From positions 1 through 12,458 of the forward strand of contig JAFVHC010000081.1 in the NCBI GenBank assembly GCA_017474705.1: a stretch of 12,458 bases of DNA. The letters are read 5' to 3'. The DNA comes from Bacillota bacterium (GTDB lineage Bacteria > Bacillota > Clostridia > Lachnospirales > Bianqueaceae). Positions within the stretch are counted from its first letter, which is position 1. Each line of letters opens with the position of its first letter. The notes beneath the pieces were generated by a model, which did no database searches, was not told the DNA's origin, and saw only the letters and a program-made list of their open reading frames with translations. Below, piece after piece: positions 1 to 6,449 of the stretch. The position numbers were made by a program, and so were the translations under genes.

Positions 1-8
1 CTTGTTCT

Positions 9-110
9 TATATATGAAGCGCCGAAAATACGAGGACGTAGTGCGCAGCACGAGAGTCCGAGTATTTTCAGCTCGGCGAAAACGAAGTGCAGCCGAGCGT
101 GGGTTTATAC
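9..110. repeat. Structured tandem repeat, copy 1
   Basis: First of two adjacent copies with a period of about 106 bases. It folds into two consecutive hairpins. Hairpin I pairs 25-31 with 62-68 (AAAATAC/GTATTTT), then has a symmetric GA/GA internal loop (32-33, 60-61), then GGAC/GTCC (34-37, 56-59), a small loop, and GTGC/GCAC (41-44, 48-51) closed by GCA. Hairpin II pairs 71-77 with 92-98 (GCTCGGC/GCCGAGC). Strand and function are unknown. Any open frame across it is an artefact of the repeat, since the 106-base period puts the two copies in different frames. Confidence 0.75.
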
Positions 111-114
111 ACAC

Positions 115-217
115 TTTATATGGCGCGCCGAAAATACGAGGACGCAGTGCGCAGCACGAAAGTCCGAGTTTTTTCAGCCCGGCGAAAACGCAAGTGCAGC
201 CGGGCGTCGGGCTTTAT
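115..217. repeat. Structured tandem repeat, copy 2
   Basis: Second copy, offset +106 from copy 1 with a one-base insertion in the loop of hairpin II. The same elements recur: 131-137 with 168-174 (one T-T mismatch here), the GA/GA loop at 138-139 and 166-167, GGAC/GTCC (140-143, 162-165), GTGC/GCAC (147-150, 154-157), and hairpin II 177-183 with 199-205. In hairpin II the T-A pair of copy 1 (73-96) is a C-G pair here (179-203). Two-sided change like this indicates that the fold, not only the sequence, is kept. After it, 218-281 shows nothing recognisable. Confidence 0.75.
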
Positions 218-275
218 GATAAATAACTGCCGGATCACGACCGACCTGAAAACCAAATCATCATCCGTCTGAGAT

Positions 276-360
276 AAACAAAAGGCCCCTGACATATAAC
301 CTCATGAGCGATTCTCGCTTTAGCGAGCCCAAGCGAATGTGGTTATATGTCAGGGGCCTT
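276..360 (-). terminator. Terminator-like long hairpin after tsf
   Basis: A perfect 20-base inverted repeat (282-301 with 341-360) starts 6 bases past the tsf stop on the minus strand. It is followed by TTTTGTTTA in the direction of transcription, as expected for an intrinsic terminator of the rpsB-tsf transcript. The 39-base loop is unusually long and holds its own hairpin (314-318 with 323-327, CTCGC/GCGAG, loop TTTA). No T-tract follows on the plus strand, so it should act on minus-strand transcripts only. Confidence 0.75.
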
Positions 361-366
361 ATTGAC

Positions 367-1290
367 TTACTGTCTCATCTGTGCGGCAACTTCTTCTGCG
401 AAGTTCTCTTCCTTCTTTTCGATACCTTCACCGGTCTCGAAGCGGATGAACTTCTTGACAGTGATCGGAGTGCCGGCGTCCTGAGCAGCTTTCTTCAGGA
501 ACTTGCCAACGGTCTGCTCATTGTCACGGAAGTAGATCTGATCCAGCAGGCAGATATCTTTCAGTTCTTTGGAAAGACGTCCTTCTACCATCTTCTCGAC
601 GATATTGGCGGGCTTGCCGTTCGCTTCCTTCATAGCCTTCTCCATGAGGATCTCTTTCTCATGTGCCAGGTACTCATCGGAAACATCTGCACGGCTGATA
701 TACTGAGCGTTCAGGGCTGCGACCTGCATGGCCACGTCCTTAGCAGCATCACGTACGGGCTCGCTGTCGTTCGCTGCATCCAGCTCGACGAGAACGCCGA
801 TGCGTCCGCCGCCATGGATGTAACCGCCGATGTAACCTTCAGTCGTGATCTTCTCGAAACGACGGATCTTCAGGTTCTCGTGGATCAGAGCGATCTTCTC
901 GACCAGGGCGTCATTGACGGTGATCTGCGGATCTTTGTTCCACGGCTCAGCCATGAAAGCTTCCATATCAGCAGCTTCGGTCGCAAGAGCCTGAGCAGCC
1001 ACATCGTTTACGAATTCACGGAAGATCTCGTTCTTCGCGACGAAATCGGTCTCGGAGTTGACTTCGACGATCGCGGCGGATTTGAAATCATCAGCGATCT
1101 TGAAGGTGACCAGACCTTCAGCGGCGATCTTGCTGGCGCGCTTCTGCGCTGCAGCCTGACCCTTCTTGCGAAGGTAATCGACAGCCGCGTTCATATCTCC
1201 ATTTGTTTCAGTAAGCGCCTTTTTGCAATCCATCATGCCGGCGCCGGTCATCTCACGCAGTTCTTTGACCATTCCTGCGGTAATTGCCAT
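367..1290 (-). CDS. tsf: Translation elongation factor Ts (EF-Ts)
   Basis: EF-Ts is the cytoplasmic guanine-nucleotide exchange factor that regenerates EF-Tu-GTP during translation elongation. The product is 307 residues, close to the usual bacterial length. The N-terminal UBA-like segment (residues 1-45, including REMTGAGMMDCKKAL) and the family signature TDFVAKN (81-87), which contacts the EF-Tu nucleotide site, are both intact, followed by the core dimerisation region. The ATG is preceded by AGGAGG at seven bases, which fixes the start. It lies 30 bases behind rpsB and is co-transcribed with it from the promoter at 2202-2230. A long hairpin follows its stop directly. pyrH and frr, which usually follow rpsB-tsf in Bacillota, are not seen in the remaining 366 bases. 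Confidence 0.97.
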   Translation of the reverse strand: MAITAGMVKELREMTGAGMMDCKKALTETNGDMNAAVDYLRKKGQAAAQKRASKIAAEGLVTFKIADDFKSAAIVEVNSETDFVAKNEIFREFVNDVAAQALATEAADMEAFMAEPWNKDPQITVNDALVEKIALIHENLKIRRFEKITTEGYIGGYIHGGGRIGVLVELDAANDSEPVRDAAKDVAMQVAALNAQYISRADVSDEYLAHEKEILMEKAMKEANGKPANIVEKMVEGRLSKELKDICLLDQIYFRDNEQTVGKFLKKAAQDAGTPITVKKFIRFETGEGIEKKEENFAEEVAAQMRQ

Positions 1291-1320
1291 GATTATTCCT
1301 CCTAAGACTGATTTTATCGA

Positions 1321-2064
1321 TTATTCTTCTTCAGCTTCTTCGACTGCTTCTTCTGCCGGAGCTTCGCTGACAGGTGCATCCTCACCCTGATTGCCTTCGA
1401 TAACGGCATCGGCGATGGTAGCAGCGATCAGTTTGACGGCACGGATGGCATCATCGTTGCCGGGGATGACAAAATCGATCTCGTCCGGATCACAGTTGGT
1501 GTCGACGATACCGACCATGGGGATGCCCAGCGTATGCGCTTCCTGGATGCAGATATGCTCTTTGCGAGGATCAACGACGAAGATCAGGTCGGGCATCTCG
1601 GTCATGTTGCGGATACCGTCCAGATTCTTGCGCAGCTTGTCCAGCTCTTTCTCAAGGTTCAGGACTTCCTGCTTCGGCAGCACATCGAAAGTACCGTCTT
1701 CCTGCATTCTTTCCAGCGCGATCATACGGTCGATACGGGAACGGATGGTCTTGAAGTTGGTCAGCATGCCACCCAGCCAACGGCTGTTGACATAGAACAT
1801 ACCGCAACGCTCAGCTTCAGCCTTGACAGCATCCTGCGCCTGCTTCTTGGTGCCGACGAACAGGACCTTGCCGCCTTCAGCAGCGATCGCCTTGACCTGT
1901 GCATAAGCGTCGTCGATCATACGGCTGGTCTTCTGCAGGTCGATGATGTAGATGCCATTGCGCTCGGTGAAGATGTACGGCGCCATCTTGGGGTTCCAGC
2001 GGCGGGTCTGATGACCGAAATGTACACCAGCCTCCAAAAGCTGTTTCATAGAAATAACACTCAT
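1321..2064 (-). CDS. rpsB: 30S ribosomal protein S2
   Basis: S2 is a late-assembling protein of the small ribosomal subunit, bound between head and body. The product is 247 residues, normal for the family. It opens with the highly conserved EAGVHFGHQTRRWNPKMAPY (11-30) and carries GTKKQAQ (71-77), the NSRWLGG stretch (93-99) and VDPRKEH (164-170). It ends in an acidic Glu/Ala-rich tail (about 225-247), common in Firmicute S2. An in-frame ATG exists further upstream, but the start at 2064 has GGAGG eight bases before it and begins exactly where S2 homologues begin. The gene has its own promoter and a leader of about 130 bases, and heads the rpsB-tsf unit. Confidence 0.97.
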   Translation of the reverse strand: MSVISMKQLLEAGVHFGHQTRRWNPKMAPYIFTERNGIYIIDLQKTSRMIDDAYAQVKAIAAEGGKVLFVGTKKQAQDAVKAEAERCGMFYVNSRWLGGMLTNFKTIRSRIDRMIALERMQEDGTFDVLPKQEVLNLEKELDKLRKNLDGIRNMTEMPDLIFVVDPRKEHICIQEAHTLGIPMVGIVDTNCDPDEIDFVIPGNDDAIRAVKLIAATIADAVIEGNQGEDAPVSEAPAEEAVEEAEEE

Positions 2065-2195
2065 GATACATACCTCCATTTGGTTTTTCTTCCGCGTCCG
2101 GCCACTTCTCCTGCCACCGCCCGCCATGCGGACAGCACCGGCGGATAACTCCGTTCGCGTGTGATATATGTTACGCACATGAGAAATGCGTACCA
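2065..2195 (-). promoter_or_regulatory. rpsB 5' leader, possibly autoregulatory
   Basis: This untranslated stretch of about 130 bases lies between the predicted transcription start (near 2195) and the rpsB ATG. It begins with a hairpin (2172-2177 with 2187-2192, TACGCA/TGCGTA, 9-base loop). It is then very GC-rich with competing pairings, for example 2096-2100 with 2129-2133 (GTCCG/CGGAC) against 2121-2125 with 2140-2144 (CCGCC/GGCGG). Ribosomal protein operons often carry leaders bound by their own product, and S2 leaders are known in other bacteria. That this one binds S2 is inference. Confidence 0.45.
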
Positions 2196-2201
2196 TTCGA
2201 A

Positions 2202-2230
2202 ATTATAACAGGCTTGTCATGAAAAATCAA
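2202..2230 (-). promoter_or_regulatory. Sigma-A promoter of rpsB-tsf
   Basis: On the minus strand, TTGATT (-35, 2225-2230) and a perfect TATAAT (-10, 2202-2207) are separated by exactly 17 bases. The -10 also has an upstream TGT (extended -10). The -35 begins only six bases past the stop of the sigma gene, and no terminator intervenes. rpsB-tsf can therefore also receive read-through from dprA-topA-sigma. Confidence 0.85.
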
Positions 2231-2236
2231 GTGCAA

Positions 2237-2902
2237 TTACGCAAGATATTGCGATTTTTCTTCGGTAAACAACGGCTCTCTGGCGACAGATTCTCTGAGT
2301 TGTTCCAATGCCTGTCTATGCTGGCAGCTGACCCAGGAAGGACTGCATCCCAGATCATGTCCCAACCTGCGCAGCGACACTTTTTCATAATAATGACGCC
2401 GAATGATCATCTGCTGCCGCGGTTCCAGTTTTGCGATCTGCTTCTCCAGGAGGCCATGCAGCTGACTTAGCGCCATGCGGTCCTCCAGGGCTCCCAACGC
2501 GTCATCCGGATCCGGGATCCGTTCAATGAGCTCCTCTTCCACGATGCCGGTATTCAAAGAGACCGTCTGCGTCAGATATTTGATCTGCGATCGTTTGATG
2601 CCGGCATGTTCTCTTGCACCGTGCGCGATACGGCCACGCATCCAGCAGACCGCGAAGGCAGAAAAGCTGGTATGGGTGTGTGGATCGAAACGATCCAATG
2701 CCTCCATAAAACCCAGGACCGCATAACCATTGATATCTTCAGGGTCCATGTCCTTCGGACAATGCAGGACCGCACGGGCACTGACGGCCCGGATCAACGG
2801 CATGCGGCTCAGGATCAGCTGTTCTTTCAGTTTTTCATCACGGGATACATGATAACATTTCCAAATATGCAGGAACTGTGCTTCCGTTACACTGCCGTCC
2901 AT
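2237..2902 (-). CDS. FliA/WhiG-like sigma-70 factor lacking sigma-3
   Basis: An alternative sigma factor that should direct RNA polymerase to its own promoter set; 221 residues. Region 2 is clear (about 23-105): core-binding and -10 recognition segments around PEDINGYAVLGFMEALDRFDP (54-74) and WMRGRIAHGAREHAGIKRS (87-105) resemble FliA/SigD/WhiG. Region 4 is clear (about 150-205) with a helix-turn-helix at 175-203 for -35 contact. The linker between them is short (106-149, with the FliA-like VSLNTGI and IPDPDD segments), so the sigma-3 helix bundle of typical FliA proteins (about 250 residues) seems missing. The ATG has AGAGG about ten bases upstream. The gene lies 56 bases behind topA and immediately before the rpsB promoter. 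No flagellar gene or anti-sigma factor is adjacent. Target genes cannot be read from the window. Confidence 0.85.
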   Translation of the reverse strand: MDGSVTEAQFLHIWKCYHVSRDEKLKEQLILSRMPLIRAVSARAVLHCPKDMDPEDINGYAVLGFMEALDRFDPHTHTSFSAFAVCWMRGRIAHGAREHAGIKRSQIKYLTQTVSLNTGIVEEELIERIPDPDDALGALEDRMALSQLHGLLEKQIAKLEPRQQMIIRRHYYEKVSLRRLGHDLGCSPSWVSCQHRQALEQLRESVAREPLFTEEKSQYLA

Positions 2903-2958
2903 TCAGCAGGAACCTCTTTCTTTTTGTAACGGAATGCCTGTTTTCGGATCTTACCTTA

Positions 2959-5043
2959 TTATTCTTCTTCCTCGATCTCACGGAAATAACCGCAGCCGTC
3001 CTTCTTACAGAACAGGCGTCTTCTGCGGCCGTTCTTTTTATACAGACGCTCACCGCAGTCCGGGCAGACCTCATTGGTGGGCTGGTCCCAGGACATGAAA
3101 TCACAGGTCGTATAGTTTTCGCATCCATAATAGACGCGTCCCTTGCGGGTCCGTTTGATCTGGATTCGGCCGCCGCACTGTGGACATGTGGCATCCACAT
3201 ACTCGAAATACGGCTTGGTATTGCGGCATTCCGGGAATCCCGGGCACGCATAGAAACGGCCGAAGCGGCCCTGTTTCAGGACCATGTTCCTCCCGCAAAA
3301 GTCGCGGACTTCATCCGTGACTTCATCGCGGATCTCGACCTTTTCCAGCCGCGTCATCGCATCAGCGACCTCCGGTTCGAACGCCGCATAGAACTCCCTG
3401 ACGATCTGTTTCCATGGAAGATCGCCTGTCTCTACACTGTCCAGCCGATCTTCCATCTGTGCCGTGAAACGCACATCCACGATCTCAGGAAAGTAATCAC
3501 CGATGATCTGGTTGACGATCTCGCCCAGTTCCGTGACGTACAGGGCTTTTTTCTCTTTAGAAACATAACCGCGGCCGAGGATCGTAGTGATGGTCGGCGC
3601 ATAGGTACTGGGACGGCCCAGTCCGTTCTCTTCCATCTCATGGACCAGCGATGCTTCTGTGAAGCGTGCCGGCGGCTGTGTAAAATGCTGCTCTTTCTGC
3701 AGATCTTCCAGGATCAGTCTGTCACCCTCTTCAAGGCCCTTGATGCTCTTGAGCTCGCCCTCTTCCTCATCGTCCAGATCTTTGCAGGCCTTAAGGAAGC
3801 CAGGAAAGATCAGTTTGGAACCGGACGCGGTCAAAGTGATCCCTCCGCCAGAGACCGTGATCTGCATGGTCTCATATTCGGCCGGACGCATCAGTGCGGC
3901 CAAAAAACGCTCCCAGATCAGGCGGTACAGCCGCAGCTGATCCCGGCTTACGGAATCCGCGATATCCGCAGGCTTCAGATCCGCATATGTGGGACGGATC
4001 GCCTCATGTGCATCCTGGATACGGCCGGTCTGCTCGTTTCTGCGGGCTTCATCTGCATATTCTTCACCATAATCTGCACGGATCTGCTCAAGCGCCGCTG
4101 TCCGCGCCTCTTCGGAGATACGGACCGAATCGGTACGCAGGTAGGTGATCAGACCGATGGTGCCATGACCTTTCACTTCTACGCCTTCATATAACTGCTG
4201 CGCGATCTGCATGGTCTTGGCCGGTGTGAAATTCAAATGTTTGGAAGCTTCCTGCTGCAGTGTACTTGTCGTGAACGGCAGCGGCTGTCTGCGCGATCTG
4301 CGGCCGGTATGGATCTGTTCCACCGTAAGCACTTCTGCCGCACGCAGACGTTCTTCGATCTTGATGGCTTCTGCTTCTGAGCCGCACGCCAGCTTTTCTC
4401 CATCTACGGAGGCGACTCTCGCCTGCAGCCGGCCGGTGGCTCCGGTCTTGGAAAACGCTGCTTCCAAAGTCCAGAATTCTTCCGGGATGAAATCATTGAT
4501 CTCGTCCTCGCGGTCACAAAGCAGTTTCAGCGTTGCCGACTGTACACGTCCGGCGGAAAGGCCTTTTTTGACCTTTTTCCAAAGGATCGGACTGATCTCA
4601 TATCCCACGATGCGGTCCAGGACGCGGCGGGCTTGCTGCGCATCGACCAGATCCAGATCGATGTCTCTGGCCTGTTTCAACGCGCCTTTCACCACGTCCT
4701 TCGTGATCTCATTGAACGTGATGCGGCGTGTCTTTTTCTCCGCGAGATCGAGGGTATGGTATAAATGCCATGAGATCGCCTCTCCCTCGCGGTCAGGGTC
4801 AGTCGCAAGATAGATATGATCCGCTTTCGCGACTTCTTTCCGCAGCTGGGCCAGCAATTCGCCCTTGCCGCGGATCGTGATATATTTAGGCTCGAAATCA
4901 TGATCGATATCGATCCCCATCTGGCTTTTCGGCAGGTCACGCACATGTCCGTTGGACGCTATGACCTGATAACTATTGCCTAAAAACTTCTTGATCGTTT
5001 TTGCCTTGGCTGGTGACTCGACGATCACGAGGTTTCTTGCCAT
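2959..5043 (-). CDS. topA: DNA topoisomerase I (type IA)
   Basis: Relaxes negatively supercoiled DNA behind RNA polymerase by a single-strand break and strand passage. The product is 694 residues, normal for Firmicutes. The TOPRIM domain is at the N-terminus (LVIVESPAKAKTIKKFLG, 5-22; metal-binding DPDREGE, 82-88). The catalytic tyrosine is Y301 in ITYLRTDS, and the conserved ENGLGRPSTY is at 472-481. Three C-terminal zinc-ribbon units follow: about 583-606, 620-647 (four Cys) and 660-684 (four Cys). The first has only C583, C600 and C606; arginine 580 stands where the CxxC pair would begin. The ATG at 5043 has GGGAGGT six bases upstream and matches homologue N-termini; a longer in-frame start has no such support. 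It follows dprA by 28 bases and is surely co-transcribed. Confidence 0.97.
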   Translation of the reverse strand: MARNLVIVESPAKAKTIKKFLGNSYQVIASNGHVRDLPKSQMGIDIDHDFEPKYITIRGKGELLAQLRKEVAKADHIYLATDPDREGEAISWHLYHTLDLAEKKTRRITFNEITKDVVKGALKQARDIDLDLVDAQQARRVLDRIVGYEISPILWKKVKKGLSAGRVQSATLKLLCDREDEINDFIPEEFWTLEAAFSKTGATGRLQARVASVDGEKLACGSEAEAIKIEERLRAAEVLTVEQIHTGRRSRRQPLPFTTSTLQQEASKHLNFTPAKTMQIAQQLYEGVEVKGHGTIGLITYLRTDSVRISEEARTAALEQIRADYGEEYADEARRNEQTGRIQDAHEAIRPTYADLKPADIADSVSRDQLRLYRLIWERFLAALMRPAEYETMQITVSGGGITLTASGSKLIFPGFLKACKDLDDEEEGELKSIKGLEEGDRLILEDLQKEQHFTQPPARFTEASLVHEMEENGLGRPSTYAPTITTILGRGYVSKEKKALYVTELGEIVNQIIGDYFPEIVDVRFTAQMEDRLDSVETGDLPWKQIVREFYAAFEPEVADAMTRLEKVEIRDEVTDEVRDFCGRNMVLKQGRFGRFYACPGFPECRNTKPYFEYVDATCPQCGGRIQIKRTRKGRVYYGCENYTTCDFMSWDQPTNEVCPDCGERLYKKNGRRRRLFCKKDGCGYFREIEEEE

Positions 5044-5071
5044 TCCAGTACCTCCCATATATAAACTGATA

Positions 5072-6157
5072 TCAGACCGGGACCCATTTCTGATCCGCGC
5101 TCTGACGTATGAATCCAAATAATTCCAGCATCGACAGCGTCCGCTGCAGATGGGCTACGTCGCTCTGTACGGCGAGCAGTTCTTCCATCGTGGTCCCTTC
5201 CGGTGCGATCTTCCGGAGCACTGCACGCTCTTCCTCCGATCCCGGTTCCCGGTCTTTCTCGGGTCCTCTCCCGCATACAAGGCCGTTTGCTGCCGGTTCG
5301 ATATCATCGATATCGACCAACAGTGCCGCAGCTCTGTCACGGACGAGCGCGTGTGTCCCTTTGCATTTCAGGGAAAAGAAGGAACCAGGCACAGCATACA
5401 CGCTGCGTCCTTGTTCCAGGGCGAAATCCGCTGTGATCAATGAACCGCTCTTCTCTCCCGCTTCGACCACGATCACACCCCGGCTCAGACCGCTGATGAT
5501 GCGGTTGCGTCCGGGAAAGAATCCGGCCATAGGGCGGGTGCCTGGCTGGTGTTCGGAAAGGATGAGACCGCCGGTGCGGATCTCTTCCCATAATTTCAGG
5601 TTCTCCGGCGGGTAGCAGATATCGATCCCGCAGCCGAGAACGGCAACGGTATGACCGCCCGCTTTCAAGGCTCCGCGATGCGCGGCCGCATCGACCCCGG
5701 CGGCCATCCCGCTGACGACAGCGTACCCACGGCGTGCCAAACCCTCGCCGATATAGAGAGCCGCCTGTTCCCCATAAGAAGAACACCGTCTGGCGCCGAC
5801 CACAGCCATCATCGGGGCATGGAGCAATGTCAGATCGCCTGCGGCAAATAAGACCGGAGGCGGGTCGAAGATCGATCTTAACGGCTCCGGATAGAAGTCC
5901 GAAGACAGGCTGATCAGGGCGATCCCCTTTTCCTGCCAGTTTTCAGCCCTTTTCCTGGCCTGATCCAGCGCTGGCCCTTGGTCCAGATATGCAATGGCCT
6001 TTTCCGAAAGACCTGCTGCCTTCCAACCTTCGCGGCCGGCCTGCCAGATCCTGACCGGATCGTTCCATGTGTGATAACAGGTAAGCACTGCTTTGAGCCC
6101 GATCCCCGGGCCTTCTGATAAAAGCAGCCATAAAAGATCCTTGATATTGGTTTCCAT
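5072..6157 (-). CDS. dprA: DNA-processing protein DprA (Smf)
   Basis: DprA binds incoming single-stranded DNA in the cytoplasm and loads RecA during natural transformation; it is widespread also in species not known to be competent. The product is 361 residues. A helix-hairpin-helix-like N-terminus (about 8-30) precedes the Rossmann-fold domain, with VGARRCSSYGE (120-130), VSGMAAGVDAAAH (148-160), VLGCGIDICYPPEN (173-186) and PGRNRIISGLS (215-225). A C-terminal winged helix follows (about 310-358). Several in-frame starts exist (TTG 6202; ATG 6193, 6175, 6172, 6157). ATG 6157 is chosen because GGGAG lies eight bases upstream and earlier starts would sit almost on the candidate -10 at 6205-6210. 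It is the first gene of the dprA-topA-sigma unit and is divergent from comM. Confidence 0.95.
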   Translation of the reverse strand: METNIKDLLWLLLSEGPGIGLKAVLTCYHTWNDPVRIWQAGREGWKAAGLSEKAIAYLDQGPALDQARKRAENWQEKGIALISLSSDFYPEPLRSIFDPPPVLFAAGDLTLLHAPMMAVVGARRCSSYGEQAALYIGEGLARRGYAVVSGMAAGVDAAAHRGALKAGGHTVAVLGCGIDICYPPENLKLWEEIRTGGLILSEHQPGTRPMAGFFPGRNRIISGLSRGVIVVEAGEKSGSLITADFALEQGRSVYAVPGSFFSLKCKGTHALVRDRAAALLVDIDDIEPAANGLVCGRGPEKDREPGSEEERAVLRKIAPEGTTMEELLAVQSDVAHLQRTLSMLELFGFIRQSADQKWVPV

Positions 6158-6204
6158 CCTATGATCTCCCATCATATTCCGGTCCCGGATCATCTGCGCC
6201 AATT

Positions 6205-6233
6205 ATTATACGTTGAATTTTCATTTTTGCATA
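6205..6233 (-). promoter_or_regulatory. Candidate promoter of dprA-topA-sigma
   Basis: A perfect TATAAT (-10, plus-strand 6205-6210) lies about 48 bases before the chosen dprA ATG. At a 17-base spacing the -35 is the weak TATGCA (6228-6233). The surrounding sequence (about 6200-6345) is distinctly AT-rich compared with the coding DNA on either side, as promoters often are. The -10 is convincing; the -35 is not. Confidence 0.5.
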
Positions 6234-6371
6234 GATGAAAAAATAAGGATCTTATAGAATTCGCCGATTTTTATGATAAACCAATATATCGTGCCATATT
6301 TTTATGTATTTTAACCATTCTTTTGGATTTTCTTCTGCCACACAGCCCAGAAACCTGCAGATCCTGCTCTG

Positions 6372-6389
6372 TGACACATGGACGTGTCA
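6372..6389. promoter_or_regulatory. Inverted repeat upstream of comM, possible operator
   Basis: TGACAC and GTGTCA flank six bases, 60 bases before the comM ATG. Directly after it lie a weak possible -35 (6390-6395, TGAACG) and, 17 bases on, a TATATA -10-like hexamer (6413-6418), so a bound repressor or activator would sit at the -35 edge. The promoter assignment is weak and the dyad is short, so chance is a real alternative. The rest of 6158-6449 shows no gene. Confidence 0.3.
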
Positions 6390-6449
6390 TGAACGCTCCA
6401 ACAAAAACGGCCTATATATAGACAAATGATCTTTTTGGAAAGGACATCT

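Noticed and set aside
2..272. Small plus-strand open frames over the left-edge repeats with Arg/Lys/Ser-rich translations
   Set aside because: The frames follow the repeated DNA. The same unit is read in different frames in the two copies, there is no ribosome binding site, and the pairing of the DNA explains the sequence better.
304..1305. Plus-strand open frame of 333 codons opposite tsf
   Set aside because: It is the antisense of a fully conserved tsf, has no homologue-like motif, and starts inside the terminator hairpin.
2878..4194. Plus-strand open frame of 438 codons opposite topA
   Set aside because: It is long but antisense to an intact, conserved gene. Long antisense frames are expected at this base composition, and the translation shows no recognisable domain.
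5044..5118. Upstream extension of topA by 25 residues
   Set aside because: It would overlap the end of dprA and has no ribosome binding site, while ATG 5043 has one and matches known N-termini.
6251..6290. A second minus-strand promoter for dprA using TATAAG near 6251-6256
   Set aside because: The possible -35 elements are at the wrong spacing or poor, and the TATAAT at 6205-6210 fits better with the start codon.
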